DNA of 5,860 nt from Candidatus Microgenomatus auricola. GTDB lineage: Bacteria > Patescibacteriota > Patescibacteriia > UBA9570 > XYC2-FULL-38-9. Positions 1 through 5,159 of this stretch are shown one piece after another. The notes beneath the pieces were generated by a model. The model searched no databases and was not told where the DNA came from. It saw nothing but the letters and a program-made list of their open reading frames with translations. Location of the stretch: positions 1 through 5,860 of the forward strand of contig SBBP01000105.1 of the NCBI GenBank assembly GCA_005239655.1, given 5' to 3'. The first letter of the stretch is position 1. Each line of letters begins with the position of its first letter. The position numbers and the translations under genes are program-made.

Positions 1-2104
1 AAATCACCGCCACTTCGGTTGAACCATCCGCACGCAAATCTTTCTGCTTCATGGTGTTTTTCGTGTACTTCTTTTTTGCGAGCGTCGCCGTGTCTAACAC
101 CTCGCTGCTGTAGACATTCACCAGCTTCAGCTTCTTCCCTTTGGGGTGCAAGACCACGACATACCCAGTGTCGGCATAGAGTTGCGCAATGGTTTCTGCG
201 TCGGTGTCGAGTGAAAAAATGGTATAGAGATAACTTGAGTTGTCAGCATAGGTGACCAGAATCTGCCCGTCGATGTACCCTTCAACCGCTGTGACGCCTT
301 GCGCGCTCGATGGATCATAGGCGCCGAATGTCGGGTGTTCGCCATTTTCTTCTACCGTGTTCGCCTCATCAGCAGTACCATCACCATCGTTGTCGACACC
401 ATCACCATCAATTTCAACACCATTATTGGCGATCGTGTCGTCGGTATCAGAGGCATTATCCGCATACCCGGTTGGCGGAGTTGAGGAACATTCCGCGGTG
501 GTGACCGCAGGATCTCCCAATCCGTCCTCATCAACATCCGCGTAGTAGGTCACATCAGCGGTGACCGCGCTGTCGGTATCATCACAATCTGGACCATCGC
601 CCAGAAGACCGCCTTGGCCCGCGGTGCCATCACCATCGGAATCCAGGTTGAGATAACCCACATACAGTGCCCCGGCGTCGACTCCAACGACGTCACTCAG
701 ATGAGCGCCAACAAGCGCTTCGTCAAAACCATCTCCGTTGATGTCGCCAAAGTGGACTGTAAAACCCACGGAACCGGCAACAGCTTCGCCGACCAGCGGT
801 GTTGCTGCGGAGGCAACACTGAGACTCCCTGAAAACTCCTCGCCGACTCCTGCAATGAAATACGCGATTCCACCATCTGTTCCAACCTCATCGTTGCCTG
901 GTGCACCCAGAAGGATGTCTGCGTAACTGTCGCCGTTCACATTCCCACCGTTGCTAAACGCACTGCCAAGGTTGTCCGAAGATGCCTCGCCAAGTAATTT
1001 CAAATCATCAGGTGAACCGATGCCGTGTGTCCCTGTCGGTAATTCATCAGAGCCGTAGATCACGTAGGCTGCTCCGGCGTCTGTGTCGGCTTCATCATCG
1101 TTTTGTGCGCCAAAAAACATATCGTCAAATCCATCGCCGTTCACATCACCCAGCCCTCCAACAGCACTACCCAACTGATCGGATGCACTACCCGCGTTGT
1201 ACTTGATATCCGCACTTCCATTCACGTCGACGGTTCCGGAGAACAGTGTTAACTCACCAAAGAAAACATAGGCTGCTCCGGCGTCACTCGCGAACGAACT
1301 TTCATGTGGTGCGCCAAAAAGCATGTCATCGTATCCATCGCCGTTCACATCACCAGCAGAAGAGAGGGAATTGCCGAGGTCGTCACCGGCTGCCCCCGCA
1401 AAGACGGCGTCAGCGGTTTCTGCATCTGTACTTTCTGGCAATGCGCCTGTTGAGCTGCTGGCATCTCCCCCATAGAAGAGATAGGCATCATCTGAACCGT
1501 CGGTACCAACCATGATCTCATCGAATCCGTCTGCGTTCACATCACCAGCAGATGCAACGGCGAAACCCAGTGACTCCGTATTCCCAACTGTTCCACGAAT
1601 TTTCATATCGGCATCGGCAAGGTTGAACGTGCCAGACAAGCGTGTGCTGCTTCCGTAAATAACGTACGCAGCGCCAAGGCCTTCCTGGGTCTCACCATTA
1701 TCTTCACCGGGTGCACCAATGAGCACATCCGCGAAACCATCGCCATTGAAGTCGCCCGTTGCAACGGATCGACCGGCGTTGTCATTTGCGTCCTCTCCGA
1801 CAAACTGTGCATCCATGATGTTGACCAACGGACCGTTATCAGTCAGCAGCGTTGCGCTTCCGTAGCGGAGATACACAGAACCGGCATCCGATCCACCATC
1901 ATCATCAAGATTTGCTCCCACCAGTAAATCGTCGTACCCATCGCCGTCAAGGTCACCTGCGGTTACCGCGATACCAGCCTGGTCTGACGCCGTGTTGCCA
2001 GTCAATTCGACAAATGTGCCGAGGCTCAATGCAAACGAAGACAATGGCATGAAGAGCGCACCAATGGTGCTACCGACGATGATTTTGAATTGTGTGGTGT
2101 TCAT
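1..2104 (-). CDS. Secreted FG-GAP seven-bladed propeller protein with MopE-like calcium-binding linker; C-terminus cut by the window edge
   Basis: The frame opens at an ATG at 2104 and stays open for 701 codons to the left edge, with no stop. Residues 1-25 form a type I signal peptide (charged start, hydrophobic core, likely cleavage after S-F-A25; no lipobox Cys). Seven FG-GAP/integrin-alpha calcium loops of the type D-x-[DN]-G-D-G-x-x-[DE] start near residues 51, 118, 188, 252, 320, 388 and 454. The even spacing of about 67 residues predicts one closed seven-bladed beta-propeller. Copy 3 has Ala for Gly (DVNADG) and copy 6 is altered (NVNGDS). Residues about 488-580 are Asp-rich and resemble the MopE metal-binding repeat (DSDGDG 488, DCDD 506, DVDEDG 523, DGDGVDNDGDG 566), with most of its cysteines missing. 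Residues about 590-701 are beta-rich and end in DLRADGSTEVAV (689 on), a degenerate FG-GAP loop that may begin another propeller. It is probably exported to the cell surface, for adhesion or recognition; ligand unknown. It has no strong Shine-Dalgarno site, and an extended -10 promoter lies about 35 nt upstream. Confidence 0.93.
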   Translation of the reverse strand, partial: MNTTQFKIIVGSTIGALFMPLSSFALSLGTFVELTGNTASDQAGIAVTAGDLDGDGYDDLLVGANLDDDGGSDAGSVYLRYGSATLLTDNGPLVNIMDAQFVGEDANDNAGRSVATGDFNGDGFADVLIGAPGEDNGETQEGLGAAYVIYGSSTRLSGTFNLADADMKIRGTVGNTESLGFAVASAGDVNADGFDEIMVGTDGSDDAYLFYGGDASSSTGALPESTDAETADAVFAGAAGDDLGNSLSSAGDVNGDGYDDMLFGAPHESSFASDAGAAYVFFGELTLFSGTVDVNGSADIKYNAGSASDQLGSAVGGLGDVNGDGFDDMFFGAQNDDEADTDAGAAYVIYGSDELPTGTHGIGSPDDLKLLGEASSDNLGSAFSNGGNVNGDSYADILLGAPGNDEVGTDGGIAYFIAGVGEEFSGSLSVASAATPLVGEAVAGSVGFTVHFGDINGDGFDEALVGAHLSDVVGVDAGALYVGYLNLDSDGDGTAGQGGLLGDGPDCDDTDSAVTADVTYYADVDEDGLGDPAVTTAECSSTPPTGYADNASDTDDTIANNGVEIDGDGVDNDGDGTADEANTVEENGEHPTFGAYDPSSAQGVTAVEGYIDGQILVTYADNSSYLYTIFSLDTDAETIAQLYADTGYVVVLHPKGKKLKLVNVYSSEVLDTATLAKKKYTKNTMKQKDLRADGSTEVAVI

Positions 2105-2139
2105 CTGTTTTTTATTAACGCTGACTTATCGTTTACAAA

Positions 2140-2167
2140 AGTATACCATCTCAGCACAGCGATACAA
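2140..2167 (-). promoter_or_regulatory. Candidate extended -10 promoter for the FG-GAP protein gene
   Basis: On the minus strand TGGTATACT carries an extended -10 (TG-n-TATACT, hexamer at 2145-2140). A weak -35, TTGTAT, lies at 2167-2162 with a 16-nt spacer. Transcription would start near 2133 and leave a leader of about 28 nt before the ATG at 2104. The -35 overlaps the T-run of the preceding terminator, so the end of one unit and the start of the next are fused. This is a consensus match only. Confidence 0.5.
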
Positions 2168-2187
2168 AAAACCCGCGTGGTCGCGGG
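2166..2187 (-). terminator. Rho-independent terminator of the dksA-like/lspA/RNHCP operon
   Basis: On the minus strand the stem CCCGCG, loop ACCA and stem CGCGGG (2187-2172) are followed directly by six T residues (2171-2166). It lies about 26 nt past the stop codon of the RNHCP gene. A perfect GC stem plus a U-tract is the classic intrinsic terminator. Confidence 0.85.
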
Positions 2188-2212
2188 GAGCGGGTGAGAG
2201 GGTGAGGAAGTT

Positions 2213-2539
2213 TTAGGCCAGCGCCTTGAGCTTCATGTGGTGAGTGATGGTTTCGATGCGATCTTCGCGATGGGCCTTGTTGGGTTTCACGTGGCCACAT
2301 TTTTTGCATTTGTGTGTAATCACTAATTCGCCGTGTTTGAGTGTGATATCGACCACGTCCATGATGCCTTTGCATGCGGCTGCCCGGTCGCCTGGGTTCA
2401 CATCAACATGGACGGAAATGAGACAGTGCGGGCAGTGATTGCGATAACCGTCACCGATGACCAGTGCGTTACAGTTACGACAGATGAAATCCTCGATATT
2501 CCGCTGAAACTTTTTTGTGCGCGGTTGAAAGGTGTGCAT
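2213..2539 (-). CDS. RNHCP-domain zinc-ribbon protein
   Basis: A 108-residue protein that carries the name-giving motif R-N-H-C-P at residues 33-37. Cysteine pairs C20-x2-C23, C36-x2-C39 and C78-x2-C81 suggest two zinc sites, the first formed by the first two pairs. The conserved segment H-V-D-x-x-P-G-D-R (44-52) follows the second pair. These features match the RNHCP family, which is found in many bacteria including Patescibacteria; its biochemical role is not established to my knowledge, although basic zinc-ribbon proteins of this size often bind nucleic acid. The start is 3 nt after the lspA stop, without a clear Shine-Dalgarno site, so translation is probably coupled to lspA. It is the last gene of its operon and is followed by an intrinsic terminator. 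The family call is firm; the function is open. Confidence 0.9.
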   Translation of the reverse strand: MHTFQPRTKKFQRNIEDFICRNCNALVIGDGYRNHCPHCLISVHVDVNPGDRAAACKGIMDVVDITLKHGELVITHKCKKCGHVKPNKAHREDRIETITHHMKLKALA

Positions 2540-2542
2540 GGC

Positions 2543-3019
2543 TCAAAGACTAACCGTTTCTGGTTTTTTGTCAAGCCGCGCCGCACTGCAGACACCGATG
2601 ATACCGAAAACGATATAGGCGTCAGCGAGATTAAAGACTGACCAGAACGGCACATCGATAAAGTCGATGACAAAACCGTATTGCAGGCGATCCAGCAGGT
2701 TGGAGAAGGCGCCGATCACAATGAGGCTGAGGGCAGCGACGAGCATGTGTTGTTGGTGTTGGTACGCGCGCACGACCATGCTGACCACTGCGATCAACAC
2801 CACCGCCACGAGGAGGGATGAGAGCCACGTTGGCACGTGCACAACAAATGCAATGTTCGTGTTTGGTACGAAACGCAGTTGCAGGACGCCATCAATCCAC
2901 ACACGTGGGGAGAACAGTTCGTTGAATGCCCATAGTTTTGAAATGCGATCAACGCAAAATAGCAGCACGAGTGTGCTGATGCTCACGAATGTGACTGTTG
3001 TTGGCTTCCCGTTACGCAT
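2543..3019 (-). CDS. lspA: Lipoprotein signal peptidase (signal peptidase II)
   Basis: A 158-residue polytopic membrane protein, the usual LspA length. This aspartyl protease removes the signal peptide of prolipoproteins ahead of the lipid-modified Cys, within the cytoplasmic membrane. The two catalytic aspartates are visible: D110 in N-L-L-D-R and D133 in F-N-L-A-D. The conserved V-I-D-F-I-D segment lies between them at 117-122. Four hydrophobic segments are seen near residues 8-27, 65-84, 91-106 and 127-146. The usual N-x-G-x-x-F motif reads N-T-N-I-A-F (53-58), with Asn in place of Gly, an unusual but not disabling change. Its ATG lies inside the end of the dksA-like gene (8-nt overlap, ATGCGTAA), which indicates translational coupling; a weak AAAGG precedes it. 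The stop is TGA. No lipobox-bearing substrate is visible in this window. Confidence 0.95.
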   Translation of the reverse strand: MRNGKPTTVTFVSISTLVLLFCVDRISKLWAFNELFSPRVWIDGVLQLRFVPNTNIAFVVHVPTWLSSLLVAVVLIAVVSMVVRAYQHQQHMLVAALSLIVIGAFSNLLDRLQYGFVIDFIDVPFWSVFNLADAYIVFGIIGVCSAARLDKKPETVSL

Positions 3020-3392
3020 GCGCCTTTGCGCAGTCCATGCATGTTTCTGCAGACGGGTTGGCCCGCAAACGTTCTGATGCGATTTCCTTTCCGCAGTTCG
3101 TGCACATTCCGTAGGCGTTATCCTCGATCCGCTTGAGTGCCGCGTTCACGGCGTTCAGTTGCGACTCTAGTGTTCCAGTGACACTGACGTTCACGCTATA
3201 GTCGGAAACTTCGGCAGGTGACTCTGAATCTTCGTTGAGCGCGTCATCACCATAGTTTGGAAAATTTGCGCTTCGCTCTCCAGGCACGTGATCGCCGACA
3301 TCTGGCGAAGAAATCGTATTGAGTTCTTTGGTGAGAGATTGACGCTCTTCTTCGAGCTTCTGCTGCATTTCTTGGATGAACATTTTATCCAT
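3012..3392 (-). CDS. DksA/TraR-family zinc-finger transcription factor
   Basis: A 126-residue protein with the C4 zinc finger typical of the DksA/TraR family: C97-x2-C100-x17-C118-x2-C121, preceded by the conserved Y-G-x-C-x-x-C-G-x-x-I. Residues 1-28 and about 74-93 are heptad-rich and can form the two arms of the coiled coil that enters the RNA polymerase secondary channel. The acidic linker 45-64 lies between the arms. Family members alter promoter-complex stability, often together with ppGpp; whether this one does so is not shown. It is the first gene of an operon with lspA and the RNHCP gene. ATG at 3392 was chosen; a second in-frame ATG at 3383 is equally possible. The -10-like box ends only 15 nt before the first ATG, so the mRNA may be nearly leaderless. 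TAA stop, overlapping lspA. Confidence 0.92.
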   Translation of the reverse strand: MDKMFIQEMQQKLEEERQSLTKELNTISSPDVGDHVPGERSANFPNYGDDALNEDSESPAEVSDYSVNVSVTGTLESQLNAVNAALKRIEDNAYGMCTNCGKEIASERLRANPSAETCMDCAKAHA

Positions 3393-3407
3393 ACACGTGT
3401 TTCATTT

Positions 3408-3413
3408 TTTATA
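3408..3413 (-). promoter_or_regulatory. Candidate -10 box of the dksA-like/lspA/RNHCP operon
   Basis: TATAAA on the minus strand, 15 nt before the first ATG of the dksA-like gene. No good -35 hexamer is found at normal spacing. That place is taken by the palindrome at 3421-3437, which suggests an activator- or repressor-controlled promoter. Transcription from here would start near 3401 and leave a leader of only about 8 nt. Confidence 0.4.
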
Positions 3414-3420
3414 GGCGTCT

Positions 3421-3437
3421 CTACAAGACTCTTGTAG
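3421..3437. promoter_or_regulatory. Perfect 17-bp palindrome, candidate operator
   Basis: CTACAAGA-C-TCTTGTAG has 8-nt arms that are exact reverse complements around one central base. It lies 7 nt upstream of the TATAAA box, where a -35 element would sit. There is no T-run next to it on either strand, so it is not a terminator. The symmetry and place fit a binding site for a dimeric regulator; which regulator is unknown. Confidence 0.5.
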
Positions 3438-3513
3438 TGTACCGGGATTCTTGTGTTGTGTAAATCGGATATGTCGGCCTTAGCCCGTGCACCGCGTCGA
3501 CCTGAGCTGCCCT

Positions 3514-3549
3514 TACGGTCGTCGCGCTACACGCGCAGCGGCCGCCGTA
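3514..3549 (+). repeat. Imperfect G+C-rich hairpin 1 of a palindromic element
   Basis: Arm 3514-3527 pairs with 3535-3549 around a 7-nt loop (3528-3534). There is one C-C mismatch (3520/3543), one bulged A (3537) and two T-G pairs (3519/3544 and 3522/3541). The T-G pairs become stable G-U pairs only if the plus strand is transcribed; on the minus strand they would be A-C mismatches. No protein-like reading frame covers it. Confidence 0.6.
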
Positions 3550-3571
3550 TCCTGCGTTGGGAAAAATCGCA

Positions 3572-3666
3572 CGGTCTGCCGCAGCCGCAGCGCGCGTCGC
3601 TCTACGGCCGTTCAGGCCTCAGGCCGGAGAGTGGCGCGCGCTAAGGCTGCAATCTGTGGGCAACCG
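3572..3666 (+). repeat. Long G+C-rich hairpin 2 of a palindromic element, possible structured RNA
   Basis: A 95-nt imperfect palindrome. The central arm 3589-3603 pairs with 3628-3642 over 15 positions without a gap, two of them T-G (3597/3634 and 3599/3632). After an A-G mismatch, 3605-3609 pairs with 3622-3626 and closes a 12-nt loop. Outward, 3581-3586 pairs with 3645-3650 after a small internal loop, and 3572-3580 pairs with 3659-3666 with one bulge. The T-G pairs again fit a plus-strand RNA. It could be a dispersed palindromic (REP/BIME-like) repeat, an untranslated RNA, or a relic of a mobile element; the sequence alone does not decide. The membrane-protein homology on the plus strand begins at its distal edge. 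Confidence 0.6.
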
Positions 3667-4058
3667 TCCGTGTTTTCCTTTCCGGTTTTATGCCGTTGTG
3701 TGTTTTTCTGATGTCATTCATCAATCCGCGAAGCTACTGGAAACTTACGAAATTCGATTTCCTGTGCGGGGCGTGTACGCTCCTTGCGCTGCTTGCCTGG
3801 GGTTTTGCGGATTCCCCACGTACTGCTATTCTCTTGGCCGCGATCGGCGATGGATTTGCATCACTGCCGACCTTGAGGAAGGCATGGAGATTTCCCGAAA
3901 CCGGCATCACCTATGTCCTCGCGACGGTTGCAGTGATCATCACGCTGCCTGCTATCCCTGTCTGGAATATTGAAAACTCCGCCTTCACGATCTATCTGAT
4001 CATTTCGAATGTTGCGCTGTTGTTCGCTGTCTACCACAAACGGCTGCGGCTGCGGTAG
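3645..4058 (+). pseudogene. C-terminal half of a conserved Patescibacteria polytopic membrane protein, 5' end lost
   Basis: The frame is open from just after the TAA at 3642-3644 to a TAG at 4058. The first ATG is at 3690 (122 residues) and the next at 3711; neither has a Shine-Dalgarno site. Counted from 3690, the protein has N-P-R-S-Y-W-K-L-T-K-F-D at 12-23, then four hydrophobic segments near 24-40, 44-60, 73-92 and 97-115, with a L-P-T-L-R-K...P-E-T motif at 59-71. From memory this matches a Patescibacteria membrane family of roughly twice this length; the L-P-T-x-x-K motif resembles the PQ-loop of SWEET-type transporters (inference). Codons upstream of the ATG still read V-F-L-S-G-F-M-P-L, as expected inside that family, and then run into the G+C-rich hairpin. 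The front half is therefore missing. It may be a dead remnant or a shortened gene still expressed from 3690 or 3711. Confidence 0.6.
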
Positions 4059-4080
4059 GCCAAAGCGAAAAATTCTGGAA

Positions 4081-4108
4081 ACGAAAGAGGGCGCACATGC
4101 GCCCCCTC
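4081..4108 (-). terminator. Intrinsic terminator of a minus-strand transcript
   Basis: On the minus strand GGGCGC-ATGT-GCGCCC is a perfect stem, extended by G-U, G-C, A-U and G-U pairs to about 10 bp, and followed by the T-rich TTTCGTTT. On the plus strand the wobble pairs become A-C mismatches and no T-run follows, so it fits minus-strand transcripts better. It lies about 440 nt beyond the gmk terminator, so it probably ends a separate transcript. Confidence 0.55.
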
Positions 4109-4455
4109 GAATATTGAAAATCGAGATATGTGGCGTGTGCGCCCAATAGCCTGCGCTGACCTGATGTCGTCAAACGATGTTTGAAGACGTCATGGATTTC
4201 CGCACAGACCATGTGTGCTCTGTCAGCTTACTGATGATTCGCTGAGCAGATTTGTTTCCCGCAAGGTGGCCGCTACCATGATGCTCCTTCTTGGGGAAAG
4301 AGCTTAAAATTTTCATGGCTGCTTGCCGTAAACTTTTATGTTTGTTTTAACGCCGAATCCTTTTGGGACTCAAGGCGCACCAGATGATTGCAGGAAACAA
4401 GCAACAGACTAGAGATGTCTCACGTGTACTCTGCTGCTCGCTTCCAACAATAGAT
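4087..4455 (-). other. Candidate independent minus-strand transcript (structured RNA or small-protein mRNA)
   Basis: The stretch 4059-4522 has no confident gene. A minus-strand unit is suggested by a possible promoter (4463-4493) and a terminator at 4081-4108. Two stems lie between them. CGCC-TT-GAGTCC and GGATTC-GGCG (4377-4351) contain a G-T pair that works as G-U only in the minus-strand RNA. TGCTCAGC (4248-4241) pairs with GCTGACAGAGCA (4227-4216) with a 4-nt bulge. I looked for signatures of tmRNA, RNase P RNA, SRP RNA and tRNA and found none. A 48-codon frame lies inside, so coding and non-coding readings are alternatives. Confidence 0.3.
4170..4316 (-). CDS. Possible 48-residue basic protein, unrecognised
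   Basis: ATG at 4316 to TGA at 4172-4170. The product is rich in Lys, Ser and His, begins M-K-I-L-S-S-F-P-K-K, has no cysteines and no membrane segment, and contains a possible short helix at N-K-S-A-Q-R-I-I-S-K-L. There is no clear Shine-Dalgarno site, but several real genes here lack one too. An intrinsic terminator follows about 60 nt after the stop. In another frame, a perfect AAGGAG precedes an 18-codon frame starting at 4280; the two cannot both be the main product. I do not recognise a family, and it may be chance. Confidence 0.25.
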   Translation of the reverse strand: MKILSSFPKKEHHGSGHLAGNKSAQRIISKLTEHTWSVRKSMTSSNIV

Positions 4456-4462
4456 TGAATAG

Positions 4463-4493
4463 ATTGTAAAGAACTATGCACATAGCATAGCAA
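4463..4493 (-). promoter_or_regulatory. Weak candidate promoter for the minus-strand unit downstream of gmk
   Basis: TACAAT (-10, 4468-4463) and TTGCTA (-35, 4493-4488) on the minus strand, with a long spacer of 19 nt. An inverted repeat CTATG-CA-CATAG (4474-4485) lies inside the spacer, and a 9-bp tandem repeat ATAGATTGA/ATAGATTGT (4450-4467) covers the expected start. The spacing is suboptimal. Confidence 0.3.
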
Positions 4494-4522
4494 GAAGAGG
4501 GTGGCGTGTCAATTCACAGATG

Positions 4523-4550
4523 AAAAATGTCGCTGAACAGAGCGACATTT
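4523..4550 (-). terminator. Rho-independent terminator of the pnp-gmk unit
   Basis: A perfect 10-bp stem AAATGTCGCT / AGCGACATTT around a 6-nt loop, followed on the minus strand by a run of five T residues that begins inside the stem end (4527-4523). It lies about 48 nt past the gmk stop codon. Confidence 0.88.
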
Positions 4551-4597
4551 CCCCATTTCTGAACAATTTTTGTACACTCAAAAGTTTTCCACAGGCA

Positions 4598-5152
4598 TCA
4601 GCTTTCGGACACCAAACACATCAATTGCTTGGCTGCTTCGTCGATCTTCCCTTCTTCGTTGAGGATAATGTGGTCCCAATCCTGGAGATTCTGGAGTTCG
4701 ACCTTTGCCGTCTCCAAACGCTTGTGAATAACCTCGGGTGAATCGGAAGCGCGATTGACCAACCGTTTCTCGAGGAATAGAAATGAAGGAGGTTGAATGA
4801 AAATCGTCACCACATCGGGCAACAGTGATTTGAATGTTCGTGCACCTTGAGGATCGACCTTGAGTACCACCACCGGGTTCTTTTTGACGGTGTGTTCGAC
4901 ATCTTCGCGTGTGCTCCCATACAGGTAGCCGTACACCTCTGCCCATTCGATCATCTCGCCGTTCTTGATTTTGTTCTCAAACTCTTCGCGTGTCACAAAA
5001 AAGTACGGATTCCCTTCCGACTCGCCCGGACGCATCGCGCGTGTGGATGTGGTTGTCACTGTCGCAAACGACAAACCCATCTCGCGTGCTTTGGCGATGA
5101 CCGAGTCTTTTCCTGCCCCGGATGGTCCGGTGACGACGAAAAGTTTACCCAT
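4598..5152 (-). CDS. gmk: Guanylate kinase
   Basis: A 184-residue cytoplasmic enzyme that converts GMP and ATP to GDP and ADP. The P-loop is G-P-S-G-A-G-K-D-S (9-17). GMP-site residues are all present: R38, R41 and E44 in the T-R-A-M-R-P-G-E segment, Y50, E69 in I-E-W-A, Y78 and S80 in Y-G-S, and D100 in V-D-P-Q-G-A. The lid and C-terminal features P-P-S (121-123), R130 and N165 are also seen. Oddly, the residue after the P-loop Lys is Asp (D16) instead of the usual Ser/Thr. That G-K-D-S form is typical of the related PhnN kinases, but the complete GMP site argues for guanylate kinase. The ATG at 5152 was chosen because it starts directly at the nucleotide-binding fold; a longer in-frame start at 5290 would lie inside pnp and add unrelated residues. 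It begins 7 nt after the pnp stop, behind a weak GAGAG, so the two are co-transcribed. TGA stop. Confidence 0.95.
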   Translation of the reverse strand: MGKLFVVTGPSGAGKDSVIAKAREMGLSFATVTTTSTRAMRPGESEGNPYFFVTREEFENKIKNGEMIEWAEVYGYLYGSTREDVEHTVKKNPVVVLKVDPQGARTFKSLLPDVVTIFIQPPSFLFLEKRLVNRASDSPEVIHKRLETAKVELQNLQDWDHIILNEEGKIDEAAKQLMCLVSES

Positions 5153-5159
5153 GTCTCTC

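Noticed and set aside
19..1515. Many plus-strand frames opposite the FG-GAP gene (His- and Arg-rich)
   Set aside because: They are antisense translations of the repeated GAT/GGT calcium-loop codons and show no own features.
2333..3077. Plus-strand frames of 102 and 136 codons opposite the RNHCP and lspA genes
   Set aside because: They are shadows of conserved minus-strand genes with intact catalytic or zinc residues.
3453..3973. Plus-strand frames of 63, 74 and 138 codons across the G+C-rich element
   Set aside because: They are Arg- and Ala-rich translations of the hairpins with no domain pattern, and the longest runs out of frame through the membrane-protein sequence.
4106..4125. CTCGA...TCGAG hairpin after the terminator stem
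   Set aside because: Only 5 bp with a 10-nt loop and overlapping the better stem at 4087-4108.
4087..4500. tmRNA, RNase P RNA, SRP RNA, or tRNA in the gap after gmk
   Set aside because: No TTCGA-type T-arm with matching stem, no RNase P conserved blocks, no SRP GGAA/GCAG tetraloop region and no CCA end could be found.
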